Part shown: piece after piece, positions 60,801 to 64,000 of the stretch | Numbering within the stretch: position 1 is the stretch's first letter | How the letters are laid out: each line of letters opens with the position of its first letter | Assembly (NCBI GenBank): GCA_035772785.1 | Contig: JAOCPU010000030.1 | Coordinates: forward strand, 310,001-374,000 | Direction: 5' to 3' | DNA length: 64,000 nucleotides | Source of the DNA: Phlebiopsis flavidoalba | Taxonomy: Eukaryota; Basidiomycota; Agaricomycetes; Polyporales; Phanerochaetaceae | The notes under the pieces: model-generated | Told to the model about the DNA's origin: nothing | The model's input: the letters and a program-made list of their open reading frames with translations, nothing else | Database searches by the model: none | Made by a program: the position numbers and the translations under genes

Positions 60801-61260
60801 TTGCGCAGCGTCGTCGTCAGATTCTCATCGTCGGAGTCGGCCTCTTCGCCCATGTCTTCATCTCCAGACGCGTCTTCGGAGGACCCAGCAGCGTCCTTCA
60901 TGACTTCGTCTACGTCTGTAGGACTTGCTCATGTCCACTTTCTGCCCAGATGTGAACGCAGGTGCCTTTGTCCAATCGCTTCTCTTCCCCCCTTTCCGAC
61001 TGCTATTCCCTCTAAACGCCCCCCTCATCCTCGTCGCTGCTCGGCAAATACGCCGTATATCGCGTCCTCCTTACGCGTCCTTGCGTCGCCGTTTTACGAT
61101 GTGTAGGGGTTTTTTTGTATTTCTCGAAGAGTTCACGCTCCGCGCGCGCGTCGGGATCATTGGCGTCCATAGCCCCGGGTTGTCAAAGTCCCCGTCGTCG
61201 CCCCCGGAAGAGGTCGGAGTCGTCTGGTCTTCGAAGAAATTGTCGTTTCCGTCTAGCCAT
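57861..61260 (-). CDS. NTR1: G-patch spliceosome-disassembly factor Ntr1/TFIP11 (frameshifted)
   Basis: Partner and activator of the helicase Prp43 in spliceosome disassembly. It starts MARRKRQFL (ATG at 61260) with an acidic N-terminus; [20 protein letters not shown] is at about 61160-61100. The region [19 protein letters not shown] follows (about 60975-60920). The G-patch is split by a frame slip: [19 protein letters not shown] (about 60275-60215), then [20 protein letters not shown] then [19 protein letters not shown]. Next a Lys-rich stretch with [16 protein letters not shown] (about 59960-59910). The GCFC part has [20 protein letters not shown] (about 59735-59670), [20 protein letters not shown] (about 59430-59370), [19 protein letters not shown] (about 58590-58535), [20 protein letters not shown] (about 58500-58445) and [20 protein letters not shown]. 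It ends near [11 protein letters not shown] use the TGA at 57861-57863. Co-oriented with RDS3, 220 bases apart. Confidence 0.88.
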
Positions 61261-62134
61261 TCACGCAGAGACTAGACCGTTAATTATTGAGTGAGGGTGC
61301 AAAGCACGCAAAGGCGCATGGAAAGTCGATGGAGGCGCTCAGGCGCCCGAAGCCAGTTGTTCGTGAAGCGCTCGTAATAAAATAATGGCAAACATGGACC
61401 GCCGGCTAGATGGGCGTTGAGGTTCTTCGCCAATAGTACTCTCCTTCCTGAAACACACTTCCTTCAGATATATGATGGACGTGAAATTCACTGCCACTCA
61501 CATGATCCACTAACTCAAGTTAGCTCCGTGGAATGCTCACACACGATGATCAACGAGTAATAAAGCGACACTCACAAATGCTCAGCAACAATAACGTACA
61601 GTTCGAGTGTAATTCAGGTGAGCGTCCCGTCCCCCGATCAGGGCTCCTAAAACTACCCTACTACATGCAGCAGCAAAACGATGGCCTCACTTGCATGATT
61701 ATATTAACTCTGGGTTTAGTTGGTAAAGTCTGTCGGAAAAAAACGCTTAACCCATCTTGATCTAGGCGAAATGCGTGCGCCTCAGGAGGCTCCCCAAGGG
61801 CTTCCAGAGACCCCCAGACCGCGTTTTCGGCGTCTAATTTCCATTCGTGGATTGGGGTCTCTGGGGGGCTCCCGATGCGCTCAGGAGCCCTCGGGATAGG
61901 GCATCAGCGAAAAAAACATCCTTAGATATATGTTTACCTTTGAATAGATATTCTATCTTGTGATATCTGTGTTCGCACCCGTGTGTCAGTATTGTAGCGC
62001 AATAACAACTACCTTTAATGATTGTAACGCTCAGGGCCTGTTAGAATACAAGCCACCCATTGGACGAAAAATACCATGATATGTCTATGTGACCTGACGA
62101 GAAAATAAATTCAAAAATAATCAAGGTTTACCTT
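61261..62134. other. NTR1 upstream region
   Basis: No gene recognised. It contains an imperfect inverted repeat at 61770-61905. 61900-62130 is AT-rich. Confidence 0.4.
61770..61905. repeat. Imperfect inverted repeat
   Basis: CCAGAGACCCC at 61804-61814 pairs exactly with GGGGTCTCTGG at 61854-61864. Flanking GC-rich stretches (CTCAGGAGGCTCC near 61781 and its partial complement near 61876-61895) extend the fold with mismatches. The sequence between is AT-richer. This could be a degenerate transposon end pair; no target duplication is evident. Confidence 0.5.
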
Positions 62135-62251
62135 GGATGGCGTTGATTTAAAACCCAACCACCCAATACATCGGATGGCGATGATTTGAAACCCAGCCGC
62201 CCAATACACTGGATGGTGTTGATTGATGAAAACCTAAGCACTCAATACATT
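62135..62251. repeat. Minisatellite, three units of about 38 bp
   Basis: Units start GGATGG at 62135, 62173 and 62211. The first two are exactly 38 bases and differ at a handful of sites; the third is 41 bases with a small insertion. Each ends in a CAATACA core. A partial fourth start (GGATCGG) follows at 62252. Confidence 0.75.
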
Positions 62252-62740
62252 GGATCGGATCGCAATATCTTCTACCTGTGAGTAAGGGCTTGTGAGCTTT
62301 GCCACAGCCATCGTTCGGGCACCCCAGATATGGTATGGAACAAGATTGTTATTTAGAATTAATTCTACAATACTACAGGGTACACCTCGAGCCAGCCCTA
62401 GCACGGCAGAAGAAGCAGGTAGCACGGTCAGAACTTCCAGAGACCCAGAGAGGATGGCGGCAAGTCTAAGTCGGCCCAAGCAAGCGTCGAAGGAAGGTTT
62501 TGTGTATGCCGAGACCTGAGCCTGAGACGTCCACTGGTCGAGGTTGTGGTTGGCACAAGCGAAGCAGAGGTTGAGCAGCGGCTTTGGTGAGCGGAGATGA
62601 AGCAAACAAGACGTCAAGTAAATGGGGAAGTATTGGTGCTGTGAAAGCGGAAACGTGAGCTACAATGAGGATATGAGATGAAATACACTCACCATCTAGG
62701 AGGGCAATGAACTTGGGGCACTTGAGGAATTCGTGCCGCT
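62234..62740 (-). other. Possible unrecognised minus-strand exons
   Basis: A stretch reading HEFLKCPKFIALLDG (about 62730-62690) ends at a good donor (GTGAGT). The matching acceptor leads to PILPHLLDVLFASSPLTKAA (about 62635-62580). This looks like two spliced exons of an unrecognised gene just downstream of the DUF6698 gene. I found no start codon and no family. Confidence 0.3.
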
Positions 62741-62771
62741 ATTTTGTGGTGAGGACTCGGACTCGCCTGAC

Positions 62772-64000
62772 TCATTCCTGGTAGCTTCGCGCTGTTGGCT
62801 CTGGCCTCCCCCAGTCGGTAGTGGATATCTGTTGTTCACGTCGTGCCTTCCGCTGTTGCGCAAGTCGTGCAGCTGCGGATACATTCCCGCCATTGTTGTT
62901 GTCCTTGGGTTTCTCGGCTTCACGCGAGAGAAACCCCCAAACAGTCCTGTAGTATGTAACGGCACATTAGTATCATCTAACGGCAGTGAGAACGTGATTT
63001 GGAGACGCACATTTCCCACCAGTCAAGTGTCTGCTTGCACCACAAGTCTTCTGGGTCATCAAAGAGCTCTATGATGGCGTTGAAGAAATCTTCGAGCTTG
63101 AATGTGGCGTCGTCAAGGTGCCAGGCATCTTGCGCGCAGAGTGAGTACCTGGTCTGAGATGCTTGTTAGTTTACATGCGCATATAGAAGGTCAGAACTCA
63201 CCAGAACTGCGGCGTTGGCAATCATGCGTGGCGTGACCTTCTTGTACTTGTGCTCGACACATATGGGAGGTCGGCCAGACGAGCCTTGTGGCCCAGGGGT
63301 CACCTTGACGGCTGATGAGGGCCCCGTGTACAGGTGCCGCAGTGCCTGAAGTATGTTATTCAAGTTAGCATTGAAGCACTTCACGTCAGAGAAAATGTAC
63401 GTACATATACGAGGATGGGTCCTCGAAGGAGCCCCGTGTCAATGTTTTCAGGATCATACTCATCTTGAGGGTAGAGAAATGTTGGATAATCTGACGCGTA
63501 AAGGGTAATTGTACCCGACTTTACGCCGTCGCAAAAATCTGTCACAAGCAGAGCACAATGTCAGCCATTTGCCAGCGTTTGAGCAAGAGCTTACGCGTCT
63601 GGGTCTGTATCGAACTCGTGAAGGCGGTCGCGCGGACATAAAAGTCGTCCTGTGGCATGGTGATTAAAGCCTCGGATGCTCTTCGATGCTGCCGAGGACT
63701 TGAGCTCCTTGGTGAAAAACCTCGGTGGCACAATGTCCTTGACCCAGTCAATGACTGGCTTCTTCAAGCTTGATACCATGTCTCTGCGTGCACCACGAGC
63801 AGACGTCTCGAGCTTAATGGAAGAATAGTATAAGTAGTTCTCGGCATGCATGAAGGTAGCTTTGCTTACAAAGGATAACAGTGTCGAGAGGGCTTCGTCG
63901 TTGTCGCTGAGCTGTTTCAAATGAGCACTGAGCATTGGAATTATGCTCAGAACACTCTTGAACTCTTCGAGAATCCGAAGACGTTGCGTCGGAGTTCTGG
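62772..64000 (-). CDS. DUF6698 family protein (5' end beyond the window)
   Basis: DUF6698 proteins are expanded in Agaricomycetes and have no known function. The visible part begins RTPTQRLRILEEFKSVLSII at the window edge and runs open through DWVKDIVPPRFFTKELKSS and SIRGFNHHATGRLLCPRDRL (about 63700-63620), the family's signature. Introns fit at about 63541-63596 (GTAAGC...GACAG, possibly one base out of phase), 63352-63405 (GTACGT...TTCAG), about 63150-63202 and about 62952-63010. Exons between give CDGVKSGTITLYASDYPTFL, TGLLRGPILVY, ALRHLYTGPSSAV, KKVTPRMIANAAVLV, FKLEDFFNAIIELFDDPEDL and KQTLDWWEMTVWGF. The tail is basic (AARLAQQRKARREQQ) and ends TARSYQE, TGA at 62772-62774. It is one of the best-preserved genes here. 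Confidence 0.7.

Noticed and set aside
1..64000. tRNA, rRNA or CRISPR features
   Set aside because: I looked for T-loop-like motifs and conserved rRNA stretches and found no convincing candidate; no regularly spaced repeats are present.

Overview
The window is eukaryotic and looks like a basidiomycete, most likely an Agaricomycete. Conserved genes are split by short introns (about 45-65 nt, GT...AG), TATA boxes lie 50-100 nt upstream of start codons, and the families are fungal: chitin deacetylase, S10 serine carboxypeptidases, hybrid histidine kinases, a DUF1996 protein, and a DUF6698 protein of the type common in mushroom-forming fungi. I saw no rRNA, tRNA or CRISPR array.

Layout. 1-1549: 3' part of a serine carboxypeptidase (copy 1, +). 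5018-7421: carnitine acetyltransferase (+). 8933-9808: small secreted cysteine-containing protein (+). 10273-10796: a non-autonomous hAT-type element with its target-site duplication. 11014-11054: a perfect palindrome. 11772-12410: unrecognised gene (-). 12840-13953: aminoglycoside-phosphotransferase-like gene (-). 15461-18510: serine carboxypeptidase copy 2 (-). 19693-21150: proteasome ATPase RPT4 (-). 21775-23796: chitin deacetylase (-). 24462-27535: PSO2/SNM1 crosslink-repair nuclease (+). 27907-31060: SEC1 (+). 34525-36198: DUF1996 protein (+). 38300-38766: a Mutator-like MITE with 67-bp perfect terminal repeats. 40177-42995: serine carboxypeptidase copy 3 (+). 43412-48225 (-) and about 49900-54085 (+): two hybrid histidine kinases, head to head. 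54552-54960: second secreted-protein copy (-). 55094-56179: second phosphotransferase-like copy (+). 57027-57640 and 57861-61260: spliceosome genes RDS3 and NTR1, both (-). 62772-64000: DUF6698 gene (-), running off the end.

Two themes stand out. First, gene families are duplicated inside the window: three carboxypeptidases, two histidine kinases, two phosphotransferase-like genes and two small secreted proteins, with copies in opposite orientations. Second, almost every conserved gene is interrupted by frameshifts and stops, including normally essential single-copy genes (RPT4, SEC1). Exact runs of 18 and 20 G sit in coding sequence. RDS3 and the DUF6698 gene are close to intact. This looks more like an unpolished long-read assembly than 64 kb of real pseudogenes, but sequence alone cannot settle it. 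Coordinates of broken genes are outer limits of recognisable homology; exon boundaries are given only where splice sites and reading frame agree.
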